The notes beneath the pieces were generated by a model. That model worked only from the letters and a program-made list of their open reading frames with translations, did not search any database and was not told where the DNA came from. 64,000 nt of DNA from Hyphococcus sp. (GTDB lineage Bacteria; Pseudomonadota; Alphaproteobacteria; Caulobacterales; Parvularculaceae), in the NCBI GenBank assembly GCA_028284345.1, contig JANQRY010000010.1, positions 496,001-560,000 of the forward strand, in the 5' to 3' direction. Below, piece after piece: positions 45,638 through 54,988 of this stretch. Position 1 is the stretch's first letter, and each line of letters opens with the position of its first letter. Made by a program: the position numbers and the translations under genes.

Positions 45638-46711
45638 TTAAGTGGGCGCATTCCACTCCGCGCTGTCCGGATCGAAGCCCATCGCTATCATGCGCTCTCG
45701 CCAGCGTTTCTGCGCGAGCGCCTGCATATCCTCGACCTTGTCAAGCTCGTCCGTGATCTCAAAGCCAATCAGGGTTTCGAGAACATCTTCCAGGGTAACA
45801 ACGCCCTGCACAGTCCCATATTCATCAACCACGAGAGCAATATGGCTCTTGTCCTGCACCAACCGGTCGAATGCATCCGAGGCCGACACAACGTCGGGCA
45901 GCATTAGAAACTTTCTCTTGAAATCAGCAAGACGCGCGTCAAAGTCGTCCTTTGCTTGAGCGATAAGTAAGTCGGTTTTCAATACATAGCTGGAGATATC
46001 GTCAGCCGTACTGTCCTGAATCGGAATTCTTGAGAAAGGCTTGTCAGCATGAGCAGCGAAGAAATCTTTCACTTTCAGTTTTCCCGGCACAGAGAACACG
46101 ACCGGCCGGGGTGTCATGATATCCCGCACGGAAACGCGGGATAGCTTCATCAGATTGTTGATGATTTTATGTTCCCGTCTGTTCAGCCCGCCTTCACGCG
46201 ACCCGATCTCCGCCATGGCCTGCATCTCCTCGCGACTAAAGGCGCCTCCTTTAGGGCCAGTCCGGGAAAGCATGCGCGTCAGGCGTTCAGACAAGAACAC
46301 GATTGGATAAAGCGCGCGCGTCAGCCATAGGATAAGAACCCCGAATGTAGGGGCCAATTGTTGCCAGTAGGTTGCGCCCAGTGTTTTCGGTATGATTTCT
46401 GAAAGCACGAGAACGAGAAGGGTAAGGATTGCGGAGGCGACGCCGAGATATTCGTTTCCGAACACAACGGTCGTTTGGGCGCCCACACCTGCAGCGCCGA
46501 CCGTATGTGCAATCGTGTTGGCGGTGAGAATAGCGGCGAGCGGCCGGTCGAGATTCCCGCGAAGCTTTGCAAGCGTTTGCGCGCCGCGTTTTCCTTTTAG
46601 TTCAAGGGCAGTGACATATGACGGACGAACTGAAAGAAGCACGGCTTCAGCAATCGAGCAAAAAAAGGATACGCCGATTGCCAGCACAAGGAATATAGTG
46701 AGTAAGGTCAT
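45638..46711 (-). CDS. CNNM (DUF21) and CBS-pair membrane protein
   Basis: A 357-residue protein of the CorB/CNNM/TlyC group, linked to magnesium or cobalt homeostasis. The N-terminal DUF21 domain has helices at residues 1-25, 55-80, 90-110 and 120-145, with IAEAVLLS and SEIIPKTLGA. A tandem CBS pair follows (IMTPRPVVFSV, then HIALVVDEYGTVQGVVTLEDVLETLIG in part: VVDEYGTVQGVVTLEDVLE). The usual C-terminal CorC_HlyC domain is absent; the protein ends soon after the second CBS. Transport activity is inferred from the family. Confidence 0.9.
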   Translation of the reverse strand: MTLLTIFLVLAIGVSFFCSIAEAVLLSVRPSYVTALELKGKRGAQTLAKLRGNLDRPLAAILTANTIAHTVGAAGVGAQTTVVFGNEYLGVASAILTLLVLVLSEIIPKTLGATYWQQLAPTFGVLILWLTRALYPIVFLSERLTRMLSRTGPKGGAFSREEMQAMAEIGSREGGLNRREHKIINNLMKLSRVSVRDIMTPRPVVFSVPGKLKVKDFFAAHADKPFSRIPIQDSTADDISSYVLKTDLLIAQAKDDFDARLADFKRKFLMLPDVVSASDAFDRLVQDKSHIALVVDEYGTVQGVVTLEDVLETLIGFEITDELDKVEDMQALAQKRWRERMIAMGFDPDSAEWNAPT

Positions 46712-46806
46712 GCGGAAAATATATAGTATTCGATCGGCTGTTCAAAATCGGTGTTTTTGCTTTCTGCCGCAAGTCATCTTTGGCTAAGTCTGCCTTAGTC
46801 TCAGGC

Positions 46807-46998
46807 TTATTGTCTGAGATTTTGTGCATTGGAAAGCGCCCGTAAGCCAAATTCCAGAAGGCCCTGACTGTTGAATTTACGTCGCGCATGGATTGCAAGA
46901 CATTCCCGGGCGTATTCGTCGGGCACGCACAGCACGGGAAACGCCCGCTGCTGTGACCCTCGACTATCGACCAGCGTGATCCAGAGTCGGCGGCCCAA
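46807..46998 (-). pseudogene. Relic of an IS3-family transposase (OrfB internal fragment)
   Basis: A 63-codon open stretch whose centre, near 46840-46960, reads QRAFPVLCVPDEYARECLAI then HARRKFNSQGLLE. This corresponds to the DDE-domain segment of IS3-family OrfB, where a first catalytic Asp region is followed by DEYTRECLAI. Sequence on both sides no longer resembles transposase, so only a small internal piece survives. No inverted repeats or flanking duplications were found. It lies in the gap between the CNNM gene and the piuC-like gene. Confidence 0.65.
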
Positions 46999-47022
46999 TT
47001 TGAAGGCAGCAATGATAGCGCG

Positions 47023-47703
47023 TCATACGTCCGCCCATGCGCGCAACAGATTGTGATAGACGCCTGCAAGGTCTACCAGAGAGGCATGGCCAGGCATGTC
47101 GGCGGCGAGGTTCTGAATCGCCTTGTCCATCTCGAATAACATAATGCGCTTCGTCTCGTCGCGCACCATGCTTTGGATCCAGAAGAACGAAGCCAGTCGC
47201 TCGCCGCGTGTAACCGGATTAACGCGATGTACGCTGGTTGACGGATAAAGCACCATGTCGCCTGCGGGAAATTTGACTTCACGAGGCGTAAGGCCTTCCT
47301 CAATCCGCAATTCGCCCCCGTCGTAATCTTCCGGCGCGCTCAGAAACAGCGTCGCCGACAAATCGGTGCGCACACGGTGGACCGTTCCGGCCACCGGCCG
47401 GATAGCACCGTCAATGTGACGCCCATAAGACTCTCCGACCGAGTACCTGTTGAACTGCGGCGGAAGAATCTTCAGGGGCAATGCAGCCGACGTAAAAAGC
47501 GCATTGCGATCCAGCGCCAGCAAGATGAGTTCTCCGAGCTTCCGAGCGACCGGATCGCTGTCGGGGAGCTGCTGGTTGCGCTTGACCTGTTGCGATAGAT
47601 ATCCCGCGGATCCGCGGCCGTCCTCCCAAGCTGCTTTCAGCAGCATCTCGCGAGCCTGCTGCAGCGGATCTTGCGTGAGAACTTCGGGAACGTGAATCAG
47701 CAT
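47023..47703 (-). CDS. PiuC-type Fe(II)/2-oxoglutarate-dependent hydroxylase
   Basis: A 226-residue PKHD-type hydroxylase. Iron ligands are the HxD in YGRHIDGAIRP and the later His in YPSTSVHRVNPVTRGERL, with Arg for oxoglutarate. It also keeps FNRYSVGESYG and EDYDGGELRIEEG. Such genes commonly accompany TonB-dependent catecholate siderophore receptors (the Fiu/PiuA-PiuC pair) and are iron-regulated. Here the start lies only 16 bp after the receptor's stop, so both are one operon. Exact substrate is unknown. Confidence 0.9.
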   Translation of the reverse strand: MLIHVPEVLTQDPLQQAREMLLKAAWEDGRGSAGYLSQQVKRNQQLPDSDPVARKLGELILLALDRNALFTSAALPLKILPPQFNRYSVGESYGRHIDGAIRPVAGTVHRVRTDLSATLFLSAPEDYDGGELRIEEGLTPREVKFPAGDMVLYPSTSVHRVNPVTRGERLASFFWIQSMVRDETKRIMLFEMDKAIQNLAADMPGHASLVDLAGVYHNLLRAWADV

Positions 47704-47719
47704 GATGAAGTTTATAGCA

Positions 47720-49915
47720 TCAGTATTCTAGGTTGATTGCAAACATCGCGGTCGCGCCGGGCCCGGGCACGATGTGCCAGGGATGAATGCCGGCGTAGTA
47801 GAATTTGTCGGTTATATTGGTGAGATTCACCTTGAAACCGAGACGTTCGTTAATCCGATAACCGCCCATGAGATCGAAAGTCCAGTATGCTGGAACCATC
47901 TTTGCCGCAGTTGCGTTCCGGGCGCCGACATACCGCGCGCCTCCGCCAATCTGAAATCGGTCGTTGAGTTGATAGGCATTCCAGAACGTGAACGCATTTC
48001 GCGCCACATTCTGTAGCGGCGAACCTACTGCCGGGCCGCCTACGACTGTCTCGGTGACCTCTCCGTCCAGATACGTATAGCCGGACGACACCTGCCACTT
48101 CGGCGTAAGGTAGCCGACTGCGCTGACGGAAAGGCCATCCACCTGTTGGGTTCCGCCAAGCGTATTGAAGCCTGGATTGTCGGGATCGGGCACGCGCGCA
48201 TTGACCTTCGAAATGCGAAACAAAGCCACATTCAGCGCAAGAGCGTCATCAAGCAGGCTGAACTTGCCGCCGATTTCGTAGCTGCGGTTCTCTTCCGGTT
48301 CCAAGGCAGCGTTTCCAAGACCCAACCCCCGCCCGCTGGTTACGAAAGACAGTCCCTCCGCCGAGGGATTGAACGAGGTTCCAAAGCCGAAATAGAAGCT
48401 GGCGGCAGGATACGGCTTGAAGACGGCCGCCGCGCGGTAGCTAAACGCTTCATCGACTTGCTCGATCTCCTCGCTGCCGGTCATGACGTTGGGCGAGAGA
48501 AATGGCGTGGGATTGCCGACGGGCTCGAAGCGCTCAGCGCTGTAGTCGACCTTGAACCGATCCCAGCGGACGCCGCCGATGATCTGCAGCCAGTCGGCAA
48601 TTTCGAGCGTGTCGATCGCATAAACCCCCAGCGTATCGCCCGTCGTATCCACGACAAGAAGCGTTTCAATACTGGTTGCGGAAAAATCATCGCTGACGCC
48701 GGGATTGAGAAGGTCAACGCCGGGCACGCCGACGCCGAATCCGAACGACGGCGCGCTACGCTCGTGCGACGCCTCAATGCCGACGACCAAAACGTGGCCA
48801 ACGCCGCCCATATCGAATTTTGCTGTGAGATCAGCCTGCACGGCTAGCATGGACTCTTCGCTTTCGCCACGGAATACAAACCGATCAACGGTGACGTCTT
48901 CAAGCGGCGTCGTCGCCGGGATCGCCGGATCGATCAGTGGTTCGGTGATGCGTGTATCGCGGTCGTAATGAGCATAACGCGCCGTGACGCGCCCGGTCAT
49001 CGCGCTGTTGAAATCGCTTTCGACGCGGGCTGTCAAAATGTCGACGGACGTCTTGATGAAATCGCTGGCGAACCCGTAAAAATTTTCACGGGGAATATCG
49101 ACGGTGTTGTTGCCGAACCAGGGATGGCCGTAATCAGGCGTATCATTGTTTGTCTGGTGGAGATAGCTGAGGGAAAGGCGCGTCGCCGCGCCGAGGTCCA
49201 TTGCGAGGCTGGGCGCAATACCGAAACGCCGATATTCGGCCCCGTCCCTTCCCGCCACTTCGGACTGATGACCCATGGCGTTCAGACGAAAGGACGCGCC
49301 GCTTCCGAGCGCTGGCGCCGGCAGAGAAAGGTCGGTCGTGGCGCGGCGGGTGAGATCGGTCCCGAAATTCAGGTTGACCGCCGCAAACTTCTCCTGAAAC
49401 GGCGTTTTACTGACCTGATTGATGACGCCGCCGGTCGAGCCGCGTCCGAAAATCATGGATGAGGGCCCTTCCAGCACTTCAACCGCTTCCAGATTGAATG
49501 GGTCACGAAAATAGCTGCCATAGTCGCGCATGCCGTCGAGGAACATGTCGTTGCGCGACGAGAATCCGCGGATGGAGGGGTTGTTGCCTTGCCAGCTGAA
49601 CTCGCCTGCGCCGAGTGTAATGCCCGGCACATTTCGGAACGCTTCGTCCAGTGAAGTGACAGCCTGATCCTCAAGCAATGCTCGCGGAAGCGTGGTGATC
49701 GATTGCGGCGTATCTTGCAGGGGCGACGGCAATTTCTTTAGCGACAAATCTTCTTCTAGATAGTCAGAGCGACGCTTGCCGTAGACAAAAATTGAATCTG
49801 TCTGCTCAGAAGACTCATCTCGCGGTTGCGCCGCCACGGACTGCCCGGTCATTCCAAGCGCCGTCGTTGACAGGAGCGCCGTCAAAAACTTTGTGGGGCG
49901 GGGTTTAGCTAACAT
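47720..49915 (-). CDS. TonB-dependent siderophore receptor (Fiu/PiuA-like)
   Basis: A 731-residue outer-membrane receptor. After a signal peptide come a TonB-box region (DSIFVYGKRR), the plug with PQSITTLPRALLEDQAV, SIRGFSSRNDMFLDGMRDYGS (in part: RGFSSRNDMFLDGMRD) and EVLEGPSSMIFGRGSTGGVIN, then a beta-barrel ending in ATAMFAINLEY with aromatic end. The plug motif and operon partner PiuC favour catecholate-type ferric siderophores such as monomeric or dihydroxybenzoyl compounds. Iron regulation is expected; I did not find a confident Fur box. Confidence 0.92.
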   Translation of the reverse strand: MLAKPRPTKFLTALLSTTALGMTGQSVAAQPRDESSEQTDSIFVYGKRRSDYLEEDLSLKKLPSPLQDTPQSITTLPRALLEDQAVTSLDEAFRNVPGITLGAGEFSWQGNNPSIRGFSSRNDMFLDGMRDYGSYFRDPFNLEAVEVLEGPSSMIFGRGSTGGVINQVSKTPFQEKFAAVNLNFGTDLTRRATTDLSLPAPALGSGASFRLNAMGHQSEVAGRDGAEYRRFGIAPSLAMDLGAATRLSLSYLHQTNNDTPDYGHPWFGNNTVDIPRENFYGFASDFIKTSVDILTARVESDFNSAMTGRVTARYAHYDRDTRITEPLIDPAIPATTPLEDVTVDRFVFRGESEESMLAVQADLTAKFDMGGVGHVLVVGIEASHERSAPSFGFGVGVPGVDLLNPGVSDDFSATSIETLLVVDTTGDTLGVYAIDTLEIADWLQIIGGVRWDRFKVDYSAERFEPVGNPTPFLSPNVMTGSEEIEQVDEAFSYRAAAVFKPYPAASFYFGFGTSFNPSAEGLSFVTSGRGLGLGNAALEPEENRSYEIGGKFSLLDDALALNVALFRISKVNARVPDPDNPGFNTLGGTQQVDGLSVSAVGYLTPKWQVSSGYTYLDGEVTETVVGGPAVGSPLQNVARNAFTFWNAYQLNDRFQIGGGARYVGARNATAAKMVPAYWTFDLMGGYRINERLGFKVNLTNITDKFYYAGIHPWHIVPGPGATAMFAINLEY

Positions 49916-50067
49916 GTAAAACTCTACACTTGATCTGACGGACGTTTTGTCAGGCGGATTATTTGCCGTCAGACAAATCGGGTTTCACGGTTCTTGATCA
50001 CCGCCAACGAACAGCTTCAACAAGAGGCCGGCGAGAATTCCATTGACGCCTGATGAGTGCGTTCTTC

Positions 50068-50841
50068 TCACGTTCCGCGAAACTTTGGTTTTGCGCCCTC
50101 GCGAAATGCGTTCGAGGCTTCGGTCGCATCCTCGGTTTTGCGGAGAATCTCAAACATCGTCTGTTCCAATCTCAATCCTACGGCGCGGTCCATATCTCGC
50201 GATCTGATCGCCAGTTCCTTGGTTGCGCGCACAGCGAGGGGAGCGTTGCTGCAGATCAATCGAGCGACGCCAAACGCGGCCTCCATCAGATCTTCAGGCG
50301 GTACAATTCGATTAATCAGCCCCCACCGCTCTGCCCGCTCCGCACCCCACGCCTCGCCGGTAAGCAGCAACTCCATAGCAAGCGCATAGGGTATCTGCTC
50401 AATCAAGCGCTGGGTTCCGCCGTTCGCAGCGAATACCCCGCGCTTCACTTCAGCGAGTCCGAACGAGGCCGAAGGAACCGCAATCCGAATGTCGCACGAA
50501 AGCAGCAAAGTCATGCCGCCGCCAATGCAGGCGCCATTCACGGCCGCGATGACCGGTTTCCAGAGTTCGATACCGCGATTGAGCAGTTGCCCCTGTTGCG
50601 TTTGCCATAGATCTGCAACCGGCCGCTCGCCGGTAAGGAAGGTCTTGATGTCGGCGCCGGCGCAAAACGCCCGTTCTCCGGCGCCCGTCACGATCGCGGC
50701 GTTGATCTTTGGATCGTCCCGGATGTCGCACCAGACCCTCGACAGATCGCGATAGGCCTGATCGTCGAGCGCGTTCATCGCCTCAGGCCGATTAATCGTC
50801 ACCACCGCGATGTCGTCAACGACGTCAAAATCGATAGCCAT
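50068..50841 (-). CDS. Enoyl-CoA hydratase/isomerase family protein
   Basis: A crotonase-fold enzyme of 257 residues. The oxyanion-hole segments are AFCAGADIKTF and AAVNGACIGGGMTLLLSCDIRIA (in part: NGACIGGGMTLLL); the catalytic Glu positions of hydratases lie in FGLAEVKRGVFAANGGTQRL. It is the last gene of the large minus-strand cluster, 74 bp after the first propeller gene. It fits hydration or isomerisation of a CoA ester produced with the CoA-transferase of the same cluster. Confidence 0.9.
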   Translation of the reverse strand: MAIDFDVVDDIAVVTINRPEAMNALDDQAYRDLSRVWCDIRDDPKINAAIVTGAGERAFCAGADIKTFLTGERPVADLWQTQQGQLLNRGIELWKPVIAAVNGACIGGGMTLLLSCDIRIAVPSASFGLAEVKRGVFAANGGTQRLIEQIPYALAMELLLTGEAWGAERAERWGLINRIVPPEDLMEAAFGVARLICSNAPLAVRATKELAIRSRDMDRAVGLRLEQTMFEILRKTEDATEASNAFREGAKPKFRGT

Positions 50842-50915
50842 AGTTGTCTTTCAGATCACTTTAACGGCTCGATTCGCCGCGAACGCCATAACGGCGGCGA
50901 CCTCCTTGTCGGCGC

Positions 50916-52718
50916 TCATTCCCAGAGTTGCGGGAATTTCTCGATATCGGGATAGAGGACGCCGACCGCGGACGTCGCCGCCGACCTAGCGGCGTACCAG
51001 ATCGCTCCCTGCTGCGAGATATTCATTTTGGGAATATCGGAAAGCTGCGGCGTCGGATAGTACTGGAACTCGTGCGATTGCGGATCGTAGCTGACCAGCG
51101 CCCCTCCCATGGCGCCGTCGCTGATCCAAATTGTTCCGTCCGGCGCGCCCTGGACGTCATAAGGACTGGAAAAGCGATACGGCAGCCGAATTTCAGTTAT
51201 TTCTTCCGTGTCGGGATCGATTCTGCCAAGCTTGCCGGACGAGAAGACGCCGTACCATAACGTATTGTCTCGATCCACGCCCAGACGCCGGATGGCGCAA
51301 CGTTTATCGAGCGCGTGATATTCCGTGAAAGATTTCGATTTGGGAGAAAACTTGGCGACCTGGCAGGCGTAGTGCTGAGTGACCCAGATATTATCGTCCT
51401 TGTCGACGGCCATGCCGTATGACCGGCCCCAGGTCGAAGGATAGCGCCACACGCCGTCTATTTTGTTTTTCTTCGCATTCCATTTCAGGATTGAGTTCTC
51501 GCCGATATTGCTGAACCAGATATTTTGCCGCGAATCGACGACGGGCGTGTGAGCCCACCACGGTCCCTCAATCTCCCCGGCGGGATCGGATGGGTAGACG
51601 TGAAGGCTGTCGGTGATCTGATCCAGCTTTCCGATGTATCCGGCGTCGCGTTCGGCCCACCACACGTTGTTCTTGGCGTCGACGGCGATGCCATGAGGGT
51701 GAGCGCCCGGTTTTCCGAGCATATAGTCGGTAAAGGTTCCGGTTCGAGGATCCAATCGTCCGACGCGCGAGGGATAACTGTTGTCGGTATACCAGACATT
51801 ACCGTCCAGATCGACGTGCGGATCCTGCGCCTGGCGCCGTTTGTTGGTCGCATCCAGTTTTGGATCTAAAGGCAAATAATATTCGACATACATGGCGTTG
51901 GCGAGCGCGGCTTCGTCGAGTAAAAGCTCGTCCGCGGGGGTATGCACGCCCCGGGTTGGGCCCGGGCCGAAATTGTCGCTGAGATAATCGTGAAGGGTTG
52001 CCCAGTCGCTGTCGGAAAGTTCCGACTGCTTGATCAGCGGCTCGCCCCGCGGCGTGCCACCCATCAGCTGCTGTATCAGCGTCATGGGTTCGCCCGCGCG
52101 CGGCGTCGGCTTTTTGTGATTGTTCAGGACCTCAACCCAATCCTCGCGGGAACGCGGATTGGCCGGCAGATAGCTTTCACTGGTATGGCAGGCCTTGCAG
52201 GCGTTTTCGATCAGATCACGTCCGCGGCCGGCCGGAAACACCTCGTCATAGGTTCCGTACGAGTCGACATCATGCCAGCCCCATTTCGGATATTCCGCGC
52301 GGATCACGAATTTAGACGGGCCCCCGGCCGTCAGCGTAAAATCAACCTCAACGTCCTGCCCGAACGCGATTTCCATCGTCTTGGCGGCGCGGACGAACCC
52401 GTCCTTTTCGACGGTGATTTCGTAACGGCCGGGCAGTAAACCCGCCGCCCTGAAACGTCCCTCATGCGTGAACACCATATACATGATGCGCTTGTTGGTA
52501 TTGAAGGCGCGCACTTCGGCCGCTTCGACCGGAACGCTGGAGGTTACGGCGCCGGAGAGCGTCGCAGGCGTCCGTGTCTGCTCCCCGTCGGATGGGTTTT
52601 CCTGAGCCGTCGGCGTTGTTTGAGATTGCGTGACTGGCGCCGCGACCGCCGCCGCCGAAGCCGCAGCGGCGCCAACCGCCGTTGCAAGGATCGCCCGCAC
52701 GATTTTCTTTTTTAACAT
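50916..52718 (-). CDS. Exported mono-haem protein with regulatory-like and Vgb-like propeller domains (A)
   Basis: A 600-residue exported protein. After a signal peptide (to about residue 27) there is an Ig-like carboxypeptidase regulatory domain (residues 52-130; TLSGAVTS, GLLPGRYEITVEKDGF), a c-type haem site CKACH at 174-178, then a six-bladed virginiamycin-B-lyase-like propeller with repeated VDLDGNVWYTDN, AVDAKNNVWWAE and DKDDNIWVTQ blades. GGAGG supports the start. It lies 17 bp from a second protein of the same architecture. A periplasmic, electron-transferring binding or dehydrogenase-like role is inferred; no such activity is established. Confidence 0.82.
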   Translation of the reverse strand: MLKKKIVRAILATAVGAAAASAAAVAAPVTQSQTTPTAQENPSDGEQTRTPATLSGAVTSSVPVEAAEVRAFNTNKRIMYMVFTHEGRFRAAGLLPGRYEITVEKDGFVRAAKTMEIAFGQDVEVDFTLTAGGPSKFVIRAEYPKWGWHDVDSYGTYDEVFPAGRGRDLIENACKACHTSESYLPANPRSREDWVEVLNNHKKPTPRAGEPMTLIQQLMGGTPRGEPLIKQSELSDSDWATLHDYLSDNFGPGPTRGVHTPADELLLDEAALANAMYVEYYLPLDPKLDATNKRRQAQDPHVDLDGNVWYTDNSYPSRVGRLDPRTGTFTDYMLGKPGAHPHGIAVDAKNNVWWAERDAGYIGKLDQITDSLHVYPSDPAGEIEGPWWAHTPVVDSRQNIWFSNIGENSILKWNAKKNKIDGVWRYPSTWGRSYGMAVDKDDNIWVTQHYACQVAKFSPKSKSFTEYHALDKRCAIRRLGVDRDNTLWYGVFSSGKLGRIDPDTEEITEIRLPYRFSSPYDVQGAPDGTIWISDGAMGGALVSYDPQSHEFQYYPTPQLSDIPKMNISQQGAIWYAARSAATSAVGVLYPDIEKFPQLWE

Positions 52719-52735
52719 CCCGACCTCCGATAGAT

Positions 52736-54940
52736 TTATTTCGCGAGCGGATCCGGCCGAAGCTGGAAACGCATGACAAAAGGCTTGGAGTCCTCGCCGG
52801 TCTCCGAATGCCACAGCGCAAGCGAAGCCTGATTGGTCCAGATTCCTCGTCCCTTCCAACCAGCTTCCGGGTCGTCAATTCGGCCATCCATGCCGCGCGC
52901 CAGAAACCCAAGCGGGTAAGGAACCCGAAAGACGAGAAAGTCCTCGCTTTCCGGAGGCAGCACCAGAAGCGAATCCGAATTCGAGCCCGTAGCGAATTGC
53001 GTATTGCGCCCCAGTCCGAGGACGTCGAAGTTGTCCGACCAATTGAAATACAAGCGGTCCGCGCTGCGTTCGGTGTTCCCGATCGCCGGTCCCGGCGGCG
53101 GATAGAGCGTCCATCCTTCTCTGCAGCCTTGACCGGTTGGGTTAACGGATTGACACTTCCGGCGGTCGAAGCTTGCAAGGGCGCCGCTGTGCAACGTTAG
53201 CCATGCGACGCCGTTTGTATCGACATCGAGCCCCTTTGGCGCATATCCAAGCGCCGCGCCTGTCACGTCATTGCCAAACGGCGGTTCCCAGACCTCTGAG
53301 CGGCAGGACAATGGCGGCTCGTTTCCCCGTTCGAAGCGCACCAATTGTCCCGGGAGTCCGGGGGCGGCGTACCAGACCGAGCCGTCGAGCGGGCTCACGC
53401 CGATTCCGTATGACCGTGACCTGGGCCGTTTGCGTATCCCTTCGCGGCCCTTTCCTTGATCATCGACGTTGGAATAGACCGGGCACCAACCTTGTGCGGC
53501 CTGGCTGTCTCCAGTTTGGTCATAAACGCGGGTGTTGAGCCAGCCGACGAGCCCCTGATCGCCGCTGAAGTACAGCGTGTTGTCCGCGTCCCGGGCGAAC
53601 TGCAGGTGATGCGTCGAGAAACATGTGTCTATCGTCTCCCAGCCGTTCGACTTTGGATCATACATCGTTACTTGCCGCTCGCTCTCATGCAGCGGCGCCG
53701 CCTTCGAGTAGGGCGTTGAACCGTCGTGACAGAAATTTGGATTGTCGTGCATTCGCCTGACGCGCGACGTCAGCCAAACGCGACCTTTTTCATCAAACAT
53801 GGGGTTGTGAGGGATTGTTTTGCCTGTCCAAACCTCGCTTGATCCCCACATCGGCGACTCAACTTTAGCGTGATCCTTGTCCATGCCGACGAGCATCGCG
53901 TCGGTCAGTTGCTGCTCCGGTATCAACGCCGGCACTTTCAGGCTGGATGCGCTGTTCGTACGAGGGTCGAGGACTAGCAAGGAGCCGGTTCCCTGTCCTG
54001 CGCCGTATACCTTGCCGTTTGCGTTTACCCTCGGATTTCGCTTGTCGGTGGAAATAACGTCGTGAATCCAGTCATCCGGACCAGCGCCCCATCCCCACTG
54101 CGTGATAACGACATTCCTTTCGATTCCTTTGGGACGCGGCGGCGCGGGCGGGGCGGCGCCGGCCTCAATCCGCGCCGTCCACTTCGCGAACATTTCGATT
54201 CCCACCTGTCTGGGAAGCATCGAGAATATAATCGTCATGATCATTCCGTGGGGACCGGCGCGCACCCGATGATCCCACGCAGCTTTCTCGGTTGAAAAAT
54301 CCCCCATCGCTGGATTCAATTCCCGCGTTGCCTTGTTTCCAAGCTGGTGACACCCGGAGCAGACGGTAATTTGATGGAAAAATTCTGCTTGCGTGCCGGC
54401 GACGTCGGAAAGGCCGGCGCCGCTATGCTCCATTTCGGGCAAGCGTTTTACGCCAGGCTCGGGGAACGCATCCGCGGGCGGCGGCTCCAGGAGAGACATC
54501 CAATAGTTGGCCGGATAGATTTGCGCCGCAGTTTGCTCGTCAGGCGCAGGCTGAACTGTAAAATTGAGCGCCTCTCCCGGTTCGCCGTCAGCTTTTGCGG
54601 AATCAAGAAGGCCGTAACCACGGACCCAAACCTTGTACTTGCCCGCCGGAAGTTCCGGCAGAACAAAACGCCCCTCATCGTCGGTGACAACGATTTTTCT
54701 CAGCGCGACGTCCGGTTTGTCCGCCGATTCAGCGATAACCCAGACGCCGCCCTCGGAGCCGGCGGGACTGCGGACTACGCCTTCAATAAAATCCGCATCC
54801 TCGGGATGATCCGCAGTTTCGCTTTGGCCGCAACCGGACATCGCGGTTGCAGCCAAAGCGAGAGAAATCGCCAGATTTACGCGGGCCACGACCTTCGCAA
54901 ATTTAAATTGGCGGTTCAGGCTCATCTCAAGTTTCCTCAT
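52736..54940 (-). CDS. Exported mono-haem lipoprotein with regulatory-like and Vgb-like propeller domains (B)
   Basis: A 734-residue lipoprotein (lipobox AMSGC, Cys37) with the same order of parts as protein A: Ig-like domain (residues 50-130; IEGVVRSPAG, PELPAGKYKVWVRGYG), a c-type haem site CSGCH at 194-198, a Met-rich stretch (GMIMTIIFSML) that could give the axial ligand, and a Vgb-like propeller (RVNANGKVYGAG, DEKGRVWLTSRV). It is longer than A, mainly in the propeller. An ATG at 54925 is a possible start. Partner of A in the same operon; both appear to act in the periplasm. Confidence 0.8.
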   Translation of the reverse strand: MRKLEMSLNRQFKFAKVVARVNLAISLALAATAMSGCGQSETADHPEDADFIEGVVRSPAGSEGGVWVIAESADKPDVALRKIVVTDDEGRFVLPELPAGKYKVWVRGYGLLDSAKADGEPGEALNFTVQPAPDEQTAAQIYPANYWMSLLEPPPADAFPEPGVKRLPEMEHSGAGLSDVAGTQAEFFHQITVCSGCHQLGNKATRELNPAMGDFSTEKAAWDHRVRAGPHGMIMTIIFSMLPRQVGIEMFAKWTARIEAGAAPPAPPRPKGIERNVVITQWGWGAGPDDWIHDVISTDKRNPRVNANGKVYGAGQGTGSLLVLDPRTNSASSLKVPALIPEQQLTDAMLVGMDKDHAKVESPMWGSSEVWTGKTIPHNPMFDEKGRVWLTSRVRRMHDNPNFCHDGSTPYSKAAPLHESERQVTMYDPKSNGWETIDTCFSTHHLQFARDADNTLYFSGDQGLVGWLNTRVYDQTGDSQAAQGWCPVYSNVDDQGKGREGIRKRPRSRSYGIGVSPLDGSVWYAAPGLPGQLVRFERGNEPPLSCRSEVWEPPFGNDVTGAALGYAPKGLDVDTNGVAWLTLHSGALASFDRRKCQSVNPTGQGCREGWTLYPPPGPAIGNTERSADRLYFNWSDNFDVLGLGRNTQFATGSNSDSLLVLPPESEDFLVFRVPYPLGFLARGMDGRIDDPEAGWKGRGIWTNQASLALWHSETGEDSKPFVMRFQLRPDPLAK

Positions 54941-54988
54941 CGTCTTTTTGACAAATCGTCTGAAAATTCACCGCAATGCGGTCGCCAT

